Assembly (NCBI GenBank): GCA_039934875.1
Contig: JBDTLH010000128.1
Location: 1-7,670 of the forward strand
Reading direction: 5' to 3'
Source: JBDTLH01 sp039934875
GTDB taxonomy: Bacteria > Acidobacteriota > Terriglobia > Terriglobales > Acidobacteriaceae
Length of the DNA stretch: 7,670 nt
Positions 7,083 to 7,670 of the stretch are shown in pieces. The position numbers and the translations under genes were made by a program. Each line of letters opens with the position of its first letter. The stretch's first letter is position 1. Under the pieces are notes generated by a model, which worked only from the letters and a program-made list of their open reading frames with translations, was not told where the DNA came from and ran no database searches.

Positions 7083-7173
7083 TCGGCAGTCAGCAATCAG
7101 CAATCAGCCTTAGCGAGCAGCCGGCATTCAGCCTGACGAGCGGCTTGCTGAAGCGCTGAAGGCTGAGCGCTTA
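7083..7173. repeat. degenerate 7-base-period repeat with inverted halves, between rng and tviB
   Basis: From 7083 the plus strand reads in heptads TCGGCAG, TCAGCAA, TCAGCAA, TCAGCCT. At 7153-7173 it reads GCGCTGA, AGGCTGA, GCGCTTA, the same motif in the opposite orientation (AGGCTGA is near the complement of TCAGCCT, and AAGGCTGA complements TCAGCCTT). The middle (7111-7152) is more degenerate. The two halves could fold on each other. The unit resembles, but is not identical to, the heptads downstream of tviB. It covers essentially all of the intergenic region and reaches the ribonuclease stop codon. Confidence 0.5.
7151..7172 (-). terminator. 7-bp perfect hairpin at the end of the ribonuclease gene
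   Basis: AAGCGCT (7151-7157) and AGCGCTT (7166-7172) form a perfect stem with an 8-base loop. It overlaps the ribonuclease stop codon (7171-7173) and follows the coding region on the minus strand. No U-run follows, so efficient intrinsic termination is doubtful; it could instead protect the 3' end or be a by-product of the repeat. Confidence 0.35.
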
Positions 7174-7670
7174 CTGAATATCGAACTGCTCCTGATGCAG
7201 CGTTGGATCGCTCTTCACGATGATGGTCTTGCGCGTCAACTCTTCCATCTCCTGCAGCCAGCGCGCGCTGTTCGCCTTCAATGCCTTGACCACTTCCGGG
7301 TTCACCCGCAGCATCACATCGTGCCGCTCCAGATGCTTCGCCATCTTGCGCATTTCGACATAAATTTCGTTGCATACCGTGATAACGCTCTTCACGAAGC
7401 CGGTTCCGGTGCAGTAGTTGCAGGTGCTGCCCAGTGTGCGCTCGAGCGATTGCTTTACCCGCTTGCGGGTAATCGCCACCAGGCCAAAGTCGTTGAACTG
7501 CAACACCTTTGAGGGGGCACGGTCAGATTTGAGCGCCTCCTCGAGCGCGATCATTACCTTCTGGCGGTTCTTGCGCTCGTCCATGTCAATGAAGTCGATG
7601 ATGATGATGCCGCCAAGGTCGCGCAGACGAATCTGACGGACGATCTCGGGGATGGCGTCGAGGTTGGTCT
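7171..7670 (-). CDS. rng: Rne/Rng family ribonuclease (RNase G/E), C-terminal part
   Basis: The frame enters from the right edge and shows the last 165 residues of an RNase E/G endoribonuclease, a cytoplasmic Mg2+-dependent enzyme that cleaves single-stranded RNA in rRNA maturation and mRNA decay. Visible landmarks are TNLDAIPEIVRQIRLRDLGG and then IIIIDFIDM, whose first Asp (visible residue 25) corresponds to catalytic Asp346 of E. coli RNase E, and the CNYC Zn-link (visible residues 83-86), exactly 58 residues later as in E. coli. The other metal-binding Asp (303 in E. coli) and the S1 domain lie outside the window. Only about 80 residues follow the Zn-link, so there is no long RNase E-type scaffold tail; the protein is RNase G-like in architecture. 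The true start lies outside the window; the internal ATG at 7584 is not the start. The gene lies upstream of tviB on the same strand, with a 120-base spacer. Confidence 0.93.
   Translation of the reverse strand, partial: TNLDAIPEIVRQIRLRDLGGIIIIDFIDMDERKNRQKVMIALEEALKSDRAPSKVLQFNDFGLVAITRKRVKQSLERTLGSTCNYCTGTGFVKSVITVCNEIYVEMRKMAKHLERHDVMLRVNPEVVKALKANSARWLQEMEELTRKTIIVKSDPTLHQEQFDIQ

Noticed and set aside
7083..7110. CRISPR-like repeat (CAATCAGCAATCAG)
   Set aside because: Units are 7 bases long and directly adjacent, with no spacers and no cas genes nearby; this is a degenerate short tandem repeat.

Overview
The window most likely comes from the chromosome of a member of the Acidobacteriota (Terriglobia/Koribacter-like). 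The main reason is the large Oar-like TonB-dependent receptor, which has an N-terminal carboxypeptidase-regulatory domain and an FNLFNHPNF motif near its C-terminus; such receptors are strongly expanded in that phylum. High GC, short intergenic gaps and heptamer-rich spacers fit this. The assignment is by family resemblance only.

Layout. Positions 1-490 (minus) hold most of a YceH/DUF480 winged-helix protein, cut by the left edge. A 150-base divergent spacer follows, with a consensus TTGACA box facing right. The Oar-like outer-membrane receptor occupies 641-3841 (plus). Its stop lies 7 bases from the stop of a convergent gene (3849-4439, minus) for a small membrane protein with a Trp/Gly-rich membrane segment and a probable OB-fold. 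A perfect 9-bp hairpin inside the receptor's last codons may end transcription there. A second divergent spacer (4440-4611) carries a good extended -10 promoter for a phosphofructokinase (4612-5679, plus) that has both residues typical of pyrophosphate-dependent enzymes. It converges on a TviB-type UDP-N-acetylglucosamine 6-dehydrogenase (5764-7050, minus). The C-terminal part of an RNase E/G-family ribonuclease (7171-7670, minus) runs off the right edge.

The genes do not form one operon or an obvious dedicated system: directions alternate (-, +, -, +, -, -) and the functions are regulation, outer-membrane uptake or surface, sugar phosphate metabolism, surface polysaccharide precursor synthesis and RNA processing. 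I see no mobile element, CRISPR array, tRNA or rRNA, and no clear new multi-gene system. The observations most worth a second look are the Trp/Gly-rich OB-fold membrane protein, the pyrophosphate-type signature of the phosphofructokinase, and degenerate 7-base-period repeats in both spacers flanking tviB. No gene-free stretch exceeds 300 bases.
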